A DNA stretch of 64,000 nt from Certhia americana (GCA_018697195.1 CM031858.1:80297133-80361132); one strand, 5' to 3'. Counted from the first letter of the stretch, positions 37,402 to 51,300 are shown. Notes: generated by a model not told the origin, from the letters alone. Numbers and translations: made by a program.

Positions 37402-39249
37402 CAATATATCCCATGTAAAACCACAGTGTAAGTCTCAGCCAACTTAAATTATTTCAGATCTAAAAATATATCTACTCCTAGACCAGTTTTGTTTTACTAA
37501 AAAGTTATGTTATTTGTTACTAAGTATATTAAATTAATAACGATCCATGAGGAAAAACTATATAAAAATTATTCAAAGAACAATACATTTATTTTTCAGA
37601 AGTTTACCTTTAATTTCTACTAATTTTCAATTATTTTTGACTTATTTTTCTTTAAAGTTTGTTTCGCTAACTAGGAAGAGAAATAAAATGCAAGATTTCT
37701 CTAATAAATTCCTTATGGCGGATGTAAATTAATTACAAGTTAAAAAAAAAGAGGAGGGAAGGTATATATTTGTACTCATTTTTAAGCAGTGTTCTATTTC
37801 ACAATGCAGTTCAGATTTTAATTTACCCTTCTAAGTGTCTGCAACTAGGGTAGCCAGATTTCGACACCCTTGTGACCCAATAGCTTCTGGGGCAAGCAAA
37901 GCTTGTTGGAGCTTTTTTTCTGTTTGTTTTTAACTTGAAAGTTCTTAAAAAAAAAATATATATGTACTTAATCATGTCTGACTAAACATTTGAGTTATGA
38001 CTCAGGTCTTGATCTGAGCAAACAACTCCAAAGGGAAGAAGTGGCTTATAAGGTCTCTGCAGGTGTGCTTAAAAAGCAGCCAGCACTTCCCAGTGGGCTC
38101 AGATGCCTAGGATACTGCTGCAAGTGAAGAGTTGGTTGCTTCAGACCCTGGGTGACACCAATACTGTCTGAAAGTGCTTTTCTAGTGAGTATTTTGGTGG
38201 TTTGGATTCCCTTTGCACAATTGTCCACCTCTGGCTGAATGATGTATGTGGTGTATCTATGTCCTGTCCATATATGTGACCATTATGGACATACATAAAT
38301 ACTGTGTGTGCAAATATGTGCTCCCCACTGGGCCAGGGGCACTGCCCCAGGAGCCTACTTGCTTAGCACACAGTCACTGACCTGTTAATGTCTCTTTACA
38401 GACCTGGCCACCTCCTTCTAATAAGCTGAGAGGGTCAAGGTAGAAGCCCACCCATCAGATGCAGAGGCCCAAATGCTTGGTTGTCAAAAGAAAAAAAGAA
38501 AAGCAGACTGCATCTAAAATGCTTTCTCCACCATGTGTACATGCTGCAATAAGAAGTGCATTATGTCAAGCTTATGAACTCATTTTCACTATTTGATAGC
38601 AAGCAATATCACCAGGATTTGTTGGAACAACTCAAAGTACCTCCTGGGGAATGGAAGATGTAAAGCACAGCTATAGAATACTCCATTTCATTTTTTGAGA
38701 GAGGAATGCATCCTTCTCATGCTCACCACTGACACAACAGTCAGTCTTTATTATTACTTAGGAAAAAAGGCTTGGTGAGAATCTCATTGCCACCTGGACA
38801 CTTCTTTCTATGACTGTTAGGATGCTCATGATAAACGTGTGACTCCTGATAGCAAGGTACAGCAAAAGAATTTTCCTAGATGCACATATTAATCTGTATA
38901 TCTCTATCTAAATATATAGTAGTCAGTTTAATAAACATATATAGCTGTATATGTTTTGCTATTTATTTCTTTTCATTAATTGATGTCCTATGAGAATTCA
39001 ACTTTTTTTCTATACTTTCCCAATTAATTAATAAATATACCACATCAATTACTTGTTTGTACAATAAAAGACAGGTCATAAAAACAACACTAAGAAAATA
39101 TCATGAATCTTCCACTATGCCAAGCAACTGGGTTGAATTTTGTCAAGAAACAACCAATTCTATCTTACAACTGTTTCATTTTCTCACCCCACTTCTTACT
39201 GGAAAGAAGGTTCAAACTGTCATTTTATTAAAGAACATAGTGTTAGTTA

Positions 39250-41488
39250 CAATCTAAACTTATGTGCACAGCATAGAACTTTTTACTTTTTCTTGTATCA
39301 ATATTTTCTTCTGGCCTAATAAACTCCTCCACAGTTTTGATCTAGAAAGCAGAGAGGAAGTGAAGGTCTCTCACAAAGGGATCAAGTGTGTGTCATTCCG
39401 TCTTTGTTTAGTGAGATTATTAAACAAAATTCTGTTAGTCACTGTTTGCAGGAAGTTTTGCCCTTTCTCTGAGTATCTCTGTACTCCTTTTAATACAAAT
39501 TTCATTTTTGTGAATGTGGATGATCACAATGTATGTAGGACTCTTCAAGATAATTTTCTTCTGGGACTTTTTATTAATATTTCTTAGTCTCTTGCCAATT
39601 CTTCTGATATGTTTAATTATATTTCCTTTCTCTGGACCACATCACACTGATAACTTATAACTCATCTTGATGAACTCAAACTTTTCTCTTACACTGTCAT
39701 TTCCTTTTCATGAACCTTCCATTTATAGAAGAAAATTCTTTTATCAAACCATAGTAGCAAGAACTTCTTGTTCTTGCATTTTATACCAATTCCTATTTGC
39801 CTTTCTAGTCTTAATTACTTTTTCTTTGACAATATATTGCAAGTCTCACATACTGTAGAGGTCAAAGTCATCTATTTGCAGCTGCCTAGACAACTTCTTC
39901 CTTTTGAAAAGTTACTGCTTCAAGAACTATTTTTGATACCTTTAAACATTGAGTTTTTAGGAAAAATCATTTCTACTAGACTCAATTGCACACTTTACTA
40001 TGTTTCTGAACTGGGAAATCTTAACATTGGAAGTAAGCCAACCTACCAGGTAGGCACTGAGAAGGTACCCACCCACGAGGAGTATCTGACTTCCTTAATT
40101 TGTCCTATTTCCTATGTATCAGTTTCCACTTTCATACAATACTTCTCATAGCCATCTTACTCTTGCTATATATTCAAAAATGATGTCCCATTTCCTGCAA
40201 AGAGAAGCAGAACGCTGTTTTAACTTAGCCACTCCTGTACTAAGTTTGACCCTTCACCACTGATCAGGATGAGCTCAACTTAGTTTAATCTTTGTTTAAC
40301 TTTCTGACCTTCCTGATAAGATTCTTTGATGATCAATATTTACTCAGGATTTTTTTCATCCAAGTTTCCAGGATTTTATTAGCATCCTATTTCAGCTGCC
40401 TAGGTATTCAGCTAAATCTGGAGATCTCCTCTACAGAATTCCCTTTGTTGTTGGCAACAAACTCCAAGTACTGTAAATGTTTCCTTCACATCCTTCCAGA
40501 GTCTTGGACAGTTGAATCCTCTCTGTCTGACCTCTGAATTCCTTTGTAAAACTCAAATCCTTGATTTTGAACTAGAAAGCATTATGTAGTTGCCTGAGTT
40601 TTTAAAATTCCTTTTGATTTAAGCTGAACAACTCCAACATACTCGTTTGTGTACTTAGTACTTATAAGCCTTCCAGAATAACTTTATTTCTTGACATTGT
40701 ATCACTCTTGAATAAAAAAAATTTTAGATTTTGCAAACAGAAATGACATTGTAATTTTTCAACAGTAATTTTTTTGTTATCCATATCTAGGAAAATAAAA
40801 ATCCGGTTAGCACAGAATTATAAATACTTGCAGTATTTGTAATATGAAGAACCACAGATTTGAGTTCTTGGAATCTATAGAATATTTTTATGTTGCAGTG
40901 GTAATAATTTGTTGCAATCCTTTCCCAAAATTGACTAATATATTATTTCAGTGCCTCTGCTCCTCCTCTTCTCCTGCACATGTAGCTCAGCTATGGTTGG
41001 GCCATTTCAGTGGGAATATTTGACCTCAACAATAGCCATTTTTATATTTTTCTTTGTTTCTATCAGAATCTCTTTTTTTCACCTTACAGCTACTTTTCTT
41101 ATTCTGTATAGCAGGTGATTAATTTTTTCATTCTCTCGGTCTGCTTTGGATTAAAGGCTGGAAGTTCTTTAACAGCAGTCCCCACTAGGAAAACTCAAAC
41201 AGGCTTGTGGTATTTATAACAGGCCCTTGTATTTCCCAAGTATTTCACTTCCAGTTTTCTCTTACAGTCTCTTTGGAGTCATTCACCTTTTGGGGGCATT
41301 GCTGCCCTTATCTGTTCCCATTTTCTTCTTTGTCTGCTCTGATGAAAAGAGTCTTCTTTCTCCTTGTCCTTGTCACCCTGTCTCTTACCCGATTCCCTTT
41401 TTACTTCTCTGGCACAGCTAATCTTGTTCCTCAGGGAACAAAAACACTTGTTTATCTCGGGAATTAGCCAAGCCAGACAGGATACGAT
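39250..41488. other. Pyrimidine-rich stretch of unknown origin
   Basis: Over about 2.2 kb the plus strand is markedly rich in T and C, so the minus strand is A/G-rich. This lowers stop-codon density on the plus strand and gives several open frames of 60-127 codons (39264-39587, 39768-40151, 40292-40537, 41207-41467). They are hydrophobic, overlap in different frames, and show no domain, so I do not call them genes. A decayed retroelement on the minus strand, which would be A-rich in sense, is one explanation, but no family is recognised. Confidence 0.4.
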
Positions 41489-41823
41489 TGTGAACTATTG
41501 GTTTGAGCCTGCACTCAGTAGAGAAGAGAGAGAAATATGGGCAGTTGCTGCTGAAGTGGGATGAAGACCACATGAGGCAGAATCCAAAAAAGCAGCTGCT
41601 CTTTATTTCTGCTTAGCTCCTGTCAGTCAGTTCTCATTAGTTGTCTTATTTAATTAACATTTATGCAATTACAGGCCTAAGAGTACAGGCTTCAGTCAGG
41701 CAAGACTCTGCTGACTTTTCAAAGTAACTTTTCTACAAGTTTTTCCTTTCTAGAATTCAAGATCAAGTAAAAGAGAAGCAATAGCTGAGTTTTCTCTCTT
41801 TTGTACCTGGACTGATTCCCACA
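41489..41823 (-). mobile_element. Possible old LTR, inverted
   Basis: The plus-strand ends TGTGAACTAT and GATTCCCACA give TGTG...CACA inverted termini 335 bp apart. On the minus strand an ATTAAATAA box precedes an AATAAAG signal by a plausible LTR distance (about 41,600-41,650). No target-site duplication is seen and I do not recognise the family, so this is tentative. Confidence 0.3.
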
Positions 41824-43459
41824 CCATCTGCAATAAACATTCTTAAACAACTTGTTAATCCTCTAGGGTTCCTTACAGAAGCACCACGATGACTATGCTA
41901 CTGGATCAGTTCTGTTTCAAAAGAAATGAGAGCATTACCTTGCTAAGCCTCAGCAAAATTCCAGTGTCAGGCACTACTCCAGAGTTTCACCAAAGTCTTA
42001 TTTCTAACTCAAAACTTTAGTCATCAGCGAACACATCTTGCATTCATGAGATATAATATTAAGTTTTATATTTATACAATACTACAGAGATAACCATCAA
42101 TATTTACTTTATATTAGAAGCTTTTTTTGGTACAGATTTGAGCCTTATTCACTCTATGTAGTCTCCTGTAAAATGGTGTAATTTCATAAAAAACTTCCCA
42201 GAGCCTGGCTCTTTGAGCGACGGTAGAAATGACAAGGGAAACACTAAGATTATTTAGAAATGTCAAGCCCAGTGATGTAGCAGCAAGTACTTTCATTTTT
42301 TTCAATTTTGTTAACTGTAGTTTTGAATCAGCTTTACTGAGAAAATAATGGATCTATTTCTGCCGACTGTAATAACTGTGGTTCGTGAGGTCTATCTGGC
42401 TGTGAGCTGAAGGGCTGCAAAGTCAATGAAAGTTTATAGAATGTTTTGATAGCTGTTAATAACATAAACTGAGGGGTAAAAGTTACCAAAGAGAGAGAAA
42501 TGAGAGAAAAAATTATAAAACAAATTACAATTTATATTTATCTGTCTGTGGATATGATAAAAAGACTGCACTGAAACCATCTTTAGCCAGGAAAAAAAGC
42601 AGCATAGAAATGAATGAACCCAAACTGGTGTGTTGGAAACACAGCCTGTTCAACATCTGCCCTTAATCACTGACTTTTTAATGGTCTTTAAAGAGGCACT
42701 TTGAAAGGAACAGGTGGACACAAAATCCAATCATCAAGAAGGCAAATAACTGTTTTTGTCACTCCAGAGACTTCAGCCTTTGATTTTGATCCCTGAACTC
42801 ATCTCCCTAAGGGTGTTTCCAGATTAGCTCATTATAAAGTTAACAAAATCCCCTTTCTGATTAATGTGAAGCCTTCCTTCTCTGTTATCTGCCCAAGACT
42901 CAGGGGAATGAATTTGGTGGTAGAACTTAACAGTGATTGAGTTCCAACCTTGGACAGTAAAAAGCACTAAAAAATGGGGGGGAAAAAGAAAATAAGATCA
43001 GAGCTCTCTGCTGTTGCCAGATATCATTTTCCATATTTTGTGTTTGTTTCCTTTTAAAAATAATAAGAAAACTACCATCTTTCAAAGAATTGAAAAACAG
43101 AAATAGTCTTGCTTTACCTATGAAATATGTCCCTACAGCAAAAAATTACTTTTACTGCTAGATCATGAAGTTTAGAAAAAGCTTTTTGGGGATATTTCAC
43201 AATAGTTTTCAGTTTTGTAATCGAGTGTTATTTTTTATTTTCTTTTTTTATTTTAAGTAATTATTTCTTATTTAACATGTATTTTCTAGATTCTGTGAAA
43301 CAGTAAAGTACAAGTACCTCTACTTAAAACCTATTTACCATTTGACACACTGTTAAACTTGTTAACACTTAGGTTACATTGGATTTACTGTATGAATATT
43401 GACCATTCACTTGCTTATTTATATTTTTTGAATAAAGGATTTGTGCTGAAGCTCAACAT
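41824..43459. other. AT-rich non-coding DNA
   Basis: Nothing was recognised. Confidence 0.5.
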
Positions 43460-44153
43460 CGTGGTTTGAATGACAGGTGTCTGCTAAGGAAGGCAGAAGC
43501 CTCCTTTGGAATGGAGAATTTAAACCCCCTCTCTCTGAATTATTATAACTTTTGGAATTAAGGGGCTCTCAGATGAAGTTATGGTAATAGGAATAACAGT
43601 TCTTTATTAGAGGAACTAAAATAAACAATAAAACAAAAGCACATGCAGTAAGACAAACAAACAATCGAACCCACTGACAGAGTCAGGATACAACCTGACA
43701 CCCTGTGGGTCAGGGTGTTGGTGGCAGTCCCATTCCATGATGGCTGCAGTCCCAGTGGCAGATGTGGCTCTGTGAAGTGATGCTCCTGTAGAAAAGTGGA
43801 GTTCTTTCAGTAGTGATAGATGGGCCTGGTCTTCCTCTGAGAATCCAGTGGAAAAGGCTGCCTTGGTGTTCCAACTCCCAGATTTTTATCCAGGTAGGAA
43901 TGCTTGGTTCCTCCCCCTGGCTGGAGCATTTCCTAGTGGGATGATGTAATTCTGTCAGTGAGACTCGATGGCCCATTAGCAGAAGATCTCTCCCTGGAGG
44001 GAGGCTGGGTTGTGGAAGAGATAAGAAAACTGCCCCAGCAGGTTTGTGACAGTTGGCCATTGACAGAAAATTACACCATCCCCACCCCCCAGTTTCATCA
44101 GATGGTGATAGAATACAGAGTTTTGGGTCCATTTTGCACTGCAACCCATGACA
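43460..44153 (-). mobile_element. Endogenous retrovirus LTR, inverted (songbird-type)
   Basis: On the minus strand the element starts TGTCATGGGTTGCAG at 44153 and runs leftwards about 690 bp. It carries a GATAAAAAT TATA-like box at 43882-43890 and an AATAAA signal at 43613-43618, followed by a roughly 150-bp U5-like part ending near 43460. I recognise the sequence as a common songbird LTR. The left end is not sharp (a TGGTTTGAATGACAG start at 43462 is likely) and I find no convincing target duplication. Open frames up to 153 codons on the minus strand lie within the LTR and are not genes. No internal retroviral genes are seen; 44154-44450 to its right is unassigned. Confidence 0.8.
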
Positions 44154-46978
44154 ATAAGTATAGCTGAGCAATCCACGTGACTCCAGATCTGCTCAATAAT
44201 ACCATCAAATAAACAAAGTCCATTTGAGGGCTGTGGCAGAAGGTCTGAGGAGCTGAGACTCAGCTGAGAAATAAGAGGACATCTGACCACAGAAACAAAG
44301 AACACTGTTCACACTGCAGCAGCTGTTGTCCAATCCACATTCATCCATTCCTGGAAAAGTTTTTGTCCTTGCTTTTCTTGCCAGAATACTGACTGCTGAC
44401 TAATGAAGGCTGCTCGGAATAACCACATTTTGCTGTAAGTGAACCATGGACACTATGCTTCCCCCATGACTACTGATGGGTAATGTATTTGAAATGCGAG
44501 TTCTCTTTAAATAACCCTATGATAGATTAAAATATAGTTTAATAAACAGGTGGGGAGGCTTATGGAGAACTATGTGTTATTTATCTGCTATTATGTGAAT
44601 AGTGCAAAACACTAAGGGTCTTCCTGATCGTGTCTGAAAAGTAATTTCTATGGGTAAAAGACATATCCAATTTTGCAGTGTGGAATGTTATCACAAAATA
44701 TGAAAAATGCCTCTTTTTTTTCATATGTAGTTAAATCGCATTACCAGCATAACCCAAAATGAAATTATTCTAAAATCATATGATCTTGTTAACACTTAGG
44801 TAATTTCTCCATGACTTAGTTACAACTTGCTGTTACTAAGACATGTTCTCTACTGCCTACATGATTCAGGTTATTTCACCTTCCTTTTGCACTATCATGC
44901 GCTTCCCACGGTCTTGCCACAATCTTATTTCTTACCTCCTTCGAACATTGATTATGTTTCATTTTAGACAGAATTCATTCCAGGGCATATGACTCAACTC
45001 AAGACTTTAATTATATTTCAGCAGGTAAAGTTTGAAAGTTTTGAGTCAGATGCATCACTTGGTAATTTTTATGTCACCCAGTATAACGTCATATACTGGT
45101 TTATATTAATACAGGCTTCTCTTTATTATAGGAATATATGGCTTGTCTCCTCCTTAGATGACATACTGAGTTAAATCCCAAGTTAACAAGTATTTAAATA
45201 AAGATATCTGCTTTGTGATAGCTTTCTATATGATTGAAGGGAGTTCCATTGGCTGGTTGTTCATCACAGTGAAAGAGCACTGATATTTATTGATTTTTGA
45301 ACCTTCCCTAATCTGGATATAAATTATTACCTTACCAACTGGAACTATAATGTATTTAGTTACTATTATATTTGTATTCTGAAGCTAAGGTGATTTGGTT
45401 TCTTATGTCTTAAGGTATGTAGTACTGTAAAATGCAAGTATTATCCAGCCGTGAATTGTTTATTTCTTAATGTTTTTAAATCAATGTGAAAGTTTTTGCA
45501 CTGAAATAATTCTATTCCTTTTTAGCTTCTAATGTTCAAAGTGTATTATAATCTTTAAAGAACTAAACATCTTACTTAATGTTTTATATTGGTTCTGAGT
45601 TTTTTATTTTAAACCTATTTTTCTTCTGTACACTGAACTGGCAAGTTATGGTGGAGTCAAATGAATTAAGGAGAGTGAAAATAAAGAAAAATCATTCTTT
45701 GCAGAATGACCAGCCACACTCATACAATGAGTTTATTGACAATATTTTCTTCTATATATAAAATTCTACAGATTTTTGTTCCAAACAGCATTTGCCAATT
45801 TAAATTAATTTTTCATTATATACTGAAAAAAATTGTTGTGCAAAGTAATGTCCAGAGACCTTTGAGGTTTACATAAATGGAAGCTAAGGTGGTATCTCAG
45901 ATCAAATGAAACAACATATTGATTTTCCTTAAGAATTCTGATCATTGATTCAGCAGTGCACTCACATGATGGTGCTGTAGGTAAACATTCATGGATACAG
46001 TCCTCAGACTTATATCCATCTGGCTGAAATAGATATAATAATGGAAAAAACATCACATGTAAGGAAAAAGGTGAAGCAGCAACCAGCTGCTTAAACACAG
46101 AGGGGATTTATGTGGGTTTTTGTAACACAATTCATACTGTGCTACAGGCAGTCTGAATCTGAAAAATAAGTACAGAGGGAGCAGAAAGAAAACATTCACA
46201 TAGAAAAACTCTTCTGTGATAGTTAGTGGATTGATTCTTAGTCTTTGCTTTAGTTTTAAAAGCAAGAAAGAGATTAGCAATTAGCAAAAAATTATTTTTT
46301 TGCAGATAGGGATTCTACACAAAGAGTAGCATTAATTAAAAAAAAGGGGGACCTTTTCATTTTTCCTCAGGAAAATTCTTTATGTTTCTGTTTTCTCCAG
46401 TTTTGAAGTGCTGTTGGTGCCATGTGAAGGGGAACTCACCTTTCTTTGTACCTTTAACACAGAAACATATGTATGCATGCACAAACACTCACACATCTGT
46501 TCATGCTGGCCCATTTACACATAATTCCAGATAGATTCCAGGTAAATCAGGAGTACTCATATTCTAAGCACCCTTGGGAACAGTAATACAAAAAAGACTC
46601 TCTGACAGATCCTGGAATTAGCAATTACAAGAAAATGGGGGGGAAAGGACTGGAGAGGCTCTTTGCTTAGTCTGAAGAAGGCAAACGAAAACAAGCAGAG
46701 TTATCCTGTGCCATCTGTTGGGAAATTATTGGGAGGAAGAATATGGGCATGAAGTCTTTCCTAAGAATCATGGAATATGAGGAACATAGAGATGAGAAAG
46801 AAATAAATAACAATAATGAGTGGATTGGACAGCAAAGTCTACTTGTGAGCCCTATACTAAAGCATGATGGCAAGAGTGTCAAGGATGATAGAAGTAGGAA
46901 CCCCTTGGTGTGTTGTCACATGCATTTACTCTCTCTGGAGAACCTCTCCAGACAACACAAGAAGGTCTTTCTCTGGTA
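44154..46978. other. Non-coding DNA
   Basis: No gene was recognised. Part of 44,154-44,450 could belong to the ERV if the LTR is not solo, but it shows no clear polypurine tract or coding sequence. Confidence 0.45.
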
Positions 46979-46999
46979 TTTTTTTTTTTTTTTTTTTTT
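46979..46999 (+). repeat. 21-base T homopolymer
   Basis: Twenty-one T residues between GGTA and AATTTAGG. Confidence 0.9.
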
Positions 47000-47944
47000 A
47001 ATTTAGGAAGAGTATTCAGGTGGACAAAGTGCATAAGAAGCTTCATTGTCTTGTGAAGAAACCATCTTGTTACCACAAGAATTCCTTGTGGCTTTATAAA
47101 AGTGCTAGCACACCTCATTACTGCACAAGAAAAATACAGTTTGATCAACGCCAGTCAATGTATGGAGAAAGGATTGCAGCTGTAACAGCAGAATACTGTC
47201 TGATGCTTTAACACACTACCTCATTAAATGCCCCTGAATTTTAAGTTCCACGTTTCTCCACCCTGCTCCCCAGAACCTACATTTTTTACAATGCTATCAA
47301 AATTGTGCATGAAAGGAAGAAAAATCTGAGTTTGAATAATATTTTTGTCTGTATTATGAGAACATATGGTTCCACATTTTTTCAACCATCATTTTACTGT
47401 AAAATTTTTGTCCTAGCGGATATAGAAGATATGCAGATCTAGAATTTAAGGAAATGTCATTTAATGCAGTTTCTAAGATCGAACAACAATAATCCAATTT
47501 CTTTACAGTCATTAAAAAATGAAAGATTTTCAAGGATCATAATATAATAGAACATGAAAATGAAATTTGACCTAGCAGAATATATGGAAACATCACTTCA
47601 GAACAAAAGATCTTTGAGTACATCATATATATATATATAAAAAAAAGAGACAGTTTGCTATACAGAGGAAGGATAGATCAAGTACATGTGGAGTTATTTG
47701 GGTGTTTAAGTGGCACTGATTTCTTTGAGCAATTGTTCCTCACTCTTCTGTAGGGGTCCAGCAGTCAGTCAAAACACCACATCTGGTCCAGAAGCCACTT
47801 TTTAAACTATGCTGATAAAAGTGGATAATGCTGCAGGCTCCTCAAACTAATTTTGATTCATAAGTAATGGAATATTTATCACAATTTAGCTTAGTTTTTT
47901 TGTCGTAAATAGACATTTAAAAAATCACACTGAGGTCACTGGTA
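47000..47944. other. Non-coding DNA with short (AT)n
   Basis: Nothing was recognised except an (AT)n run of 16 bp at about 47624-47639. Confidence 0.5.
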
Positions 47945-48290
47945 AATTTATACATTTAGGAAAGGACCTTAGGAGATCATTTATTCCCAACTCCCTTATT
48001 AAAGCAAAGTCAATGTTCAATACAGACCATGCTGCTTTGTCCAACCAGCTCTTGAAAACCTCCTTAAAGCTATTTGAGACATCTATTATATAGTAAAAGT
48101 CCTCTGAGAACTCCTTGGCCATTTTCTTCTGGGTTGATTCAGAAGAAGTCTGACTCAGAGATACTTCACCAAGAAAGATCATCAGGAATTTTCCATAGGA
48201 TATAGTTGTACCAGAACTGCAATGACATTGTTCCAGTCTAGGAAATGAGAATAGGTTAACTGGTTCTACTGACTGTATTTGGTTTTGAAT
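47945..48290 (-). mobile_element. CR1 LINE fragment, inverted
   Basis: The plus strand shows the inverted CR1 3' UTR: AAAGGACCTTAGGAGATCAT near 47961, then CCCAACTCCCTTATTAAAGC, then TTGTCCAACCAGCTCTTGAA near 48036 and AACCTCCTTAAAGCTATTTG. The match fades towards the right, so the 5' limit is approximate. An open frame of 131 codons across this region on the minus strand is a by-product of the repeat. Confidence 0.75.
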
Positions 48291-48349
48291 CAGTGTTAAA
48301 AAACTAGTGTAGTGGGACAATCATTCTGATAGACACCTGCTTTGCTTTT

Positions 48350-48388
48350 TTTGTTTGTTTGTTTGTTTGTTTGTTTGTTTGTTTGTTT
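48350..48388 (+). repeat. (GTTT)n microsatellite
   Basis: About ten uninterrupted TTTG units. Confidence 0.95.
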
Positions 48389-51300
48389 AAAATTTTTTTA
48401 ATTGCTAGAGTCTTCAGTAGGGGTCCTTTTCGAAGTCACAGAAATACTTGCAGCTTCTCTTTTAGCAAAACGTGACTTCTGCACCGACATCAACTCATAG
48501 TCCACTGATAAGTATTTCCTTAAGCCGTTTTGTTGATGCAGCCATGGGCTAAAATTTTAGTGAAACAGTTCTTCCTTAAGCGAAATGAACAAATAAAGGA
48601 TTGCTTGAGAGCATGAAACTGTAGCCTAATGTTTGTGCTTACAGGAAAGCAGCAAGTTTTATGTGGAAGACAAGCATGAACCTGCTCATTTTCAGTCTAT
48701 GGATTCATACTTCCTGGCTTTGGGAAGATGTCTGTGTTTGTTTTTTTATTGTTGGTGATGGGATTTTTTTTAAGCCTGGGAAATTTTAATTTAAATTGAA
48801 CTCCTGGACAGCATTCTAAAATATAGTTGCAGTGTTGGAGCACCTAAGTATAGAGACAGAACTACCAATTTAGTTACTTTCAATTTTCTGGACTAACTGT
48901 GCGTAATAGAAGGTTGAAATGGTGATAAGAGAATTCTTGTGGTAAGACAATTCTTGTGATCAAGATCTGCACTTCCCATGCTTTAGCCACTGACATGAAC
49001 ATTCAACAAACTACATCAATAAAACCTATCCTGATACTTTATGCTTGAAACAAGGAAACGGTATTTCTTTTCTCAGCTCAAGTATAGCTTTATAACTGTA
49101 TAAAACTCTGTTCAACAATTTCTCAATCTTTTTTTACTCCTACATCTCAGTACAAGTAGTCACACTTTCCATGACCCCACAGTCAACGCTTTGCAGCAAC
49201 TCATCCTCAGATTCAGAAGCGCTCCAAGATATTTTCTGCATGTTTTCCAGAGACACAAAAGTAACACCTATGACCCCAACAAAAACAGTGTTCTCTGATT
49301 TGGTCATAGGACTAAGCAACTGAGAAGTTGCTGCAAAAAATTGGCAGACTAGATGAGTTAGAGGAAATGCTGAAATACTTCAAGGCTTTAGCTCTTAAAA
49401 AAGCAGAGGGAGAAGTGTGAAGATCAAACAGATGGAGGTTGTCAAAAGCCTTTATTAATGTTTGATTTTATGTATCACACTATATGAGACACTTATACAC
49501 TCAATCCTTTTACTGCTCCAGATATACATTAGATAGGATCTGTGTTGTCTGGAATGGCTGATAAAAATAAAACACCTTTTGTAATTGCAAGAAGAGAAGT
49601 AGTAAGAGTTATTACACAGGAAGAAGATTTATAATGCTGCCACAGGGCACATTACAAACAACCAGAAAACAAATGAACATTAAAGGCCAGAGGATGATGA
49701 CTTTATTGTTCTTCTAGATCTGCCCCCACCATATGGTCTACAATCTCTGATTGTTTTTACCTTTCCCAATGTTTTATTGTCCCTTCATGTTACACATAAA
49801 ATGTTAGGAAAATTAACCACTGGCACATTCTGATAAGATGGTTTTCAAACATAAGATGAAAAACCTTTCAGCATTTTTGCCTTTGAAAATAAAGCTGGCT
49901 TCATTTCTGTGTCTAGGTTGAAAACCCTTATTTGTTTTCTAAGAGCTGTCAAATGGTGTCCAGAATGATACCTGAGTGTATCTTGTAACACAAAGATATC
50001 TGTTCTAATGCAATCAGAGCCAAGTCTTACCACTACATCAAAAATTAGGTAGATGAGAGGGGAAAAGTCCTTACAACAAGGGTGAGAGCAGGTCTTGAGC
50101 ATGCAGCATACTCCTCACCATCTGACTATGTTCAATATTTATTTCCTTCCCAGTCCTCCTGGTTCCCACTTATAGCTCATTTACCACATTCCAGTTACAG
50201 CCAGAGCACCCATGTGACATGTGAGGTCCATGTCCCCCAAAGGTGGGGGTTGTTTGAAGCACCAGTTTTCCTGGGGTGCTCACTGCTGCCTTTATGAGCC
50301 CTGCTCACAGCTTCCTTCATCACCAGTAGGACAGAAGAGGTCAACTGATGGACATTTCCAGCCTTCCTTGGCTCACCCTTTTCTCCTGCCTTGTGATAGC
50401 AATAGCTTCTGAACAGTAGCAGGCAATGTAGGTGCTACAAGCAGCATCCTGGAGCACCGCCTCTGCTCTGACTCCCAGAAGCAAAGCAGGGACTAGCTAG
50501 TGACTAGCTTCCCCTGCATATTCTTTGAGTGTACTAGAAGATAAGCCTGGCTCATTTTCATCGTCAATGCCTGTGGGAGCATTATGCTCTGTAAAGCTAA
50601 GCTCTGTGAATTTGAAACACGTATTCGACTTTCAGTATTATAATGGTTCTTTATGACCTCCTCAGCATGGGAAAAGCTTCATGAAGTAGGAGCTGGAGTG
50701 CGAAACATTGCACTGTTTTGTGCAATGATGTGTTGTCCTGAAATGGTAAAGAATTTCTCTGGACCAGAGCAACTGCACCTTTTGAATCAAGAACATCAGA
50801 GGTGAATCCAATAGAAAAAGAAAGATATAAAATGTCTTGAGTCTAAATATAGAGTAAAAGAAGGGTTTTGCTACAAGCAGGTGCTATAGTGCTATGAGAG
50901 TTACACTGTAGACCTCAGGATAGTATTTTGATGAGTTCTTTCTTCTGATGACATCACAAAAAAAGAGTGGGAGGTCAAATGGACCCTAAAAGTCCTTTTA
51001 AAAAAAAATGTGGCAATATTTCACAGTCTGAGGTATGTAATGCAGACATTCCTTTATTCATCACTGATTACATGTACAACAGCACAAACGTAAGATCTTT
51101 TATTTCTTTTCATATTTTTTGATAGACCATTCCTTTTCATAGAGTGAGAGGTCATATTTCCTCTGGAATTAATAGAAAATATTATTAATATTATGTAATA
51201 TACTATGTATTATGTATATAATTAGTATTTTTAATTACAAAAGGCCAAGATACTGTGCCTTGTCAGATGTCATTTATTATGTTTACAGTGACACTACTTA

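Larger units (their letters stand above)
35164..39249. other. AT-rich non-coding DNA
   Basis: No exon or RNA gene was recognised. 38,040-38,460 is GC-richer than the flanks but carries no recognisable repeat or coding signal. Confidence 0.5.

Noticed and set aside
39768..40151. 127-codon hydrophobic open frame
   Set aside because: Produced by the T-rich strand bias; overlaps another frame and has no domain or start-site support.
43710..44305. 153- and 109-codon minus-strand open frames
   Set aside because: Entirely or largely inside the inverted LTR and overlapping each other; no retroviral or host protein domain.
48350..48388. Regular GTTT repeats as a possible CRISPR-like array
   Set aside because: An uninterrupted tetranucleotide microsatellite with no spacers, in vertebrate DNA.
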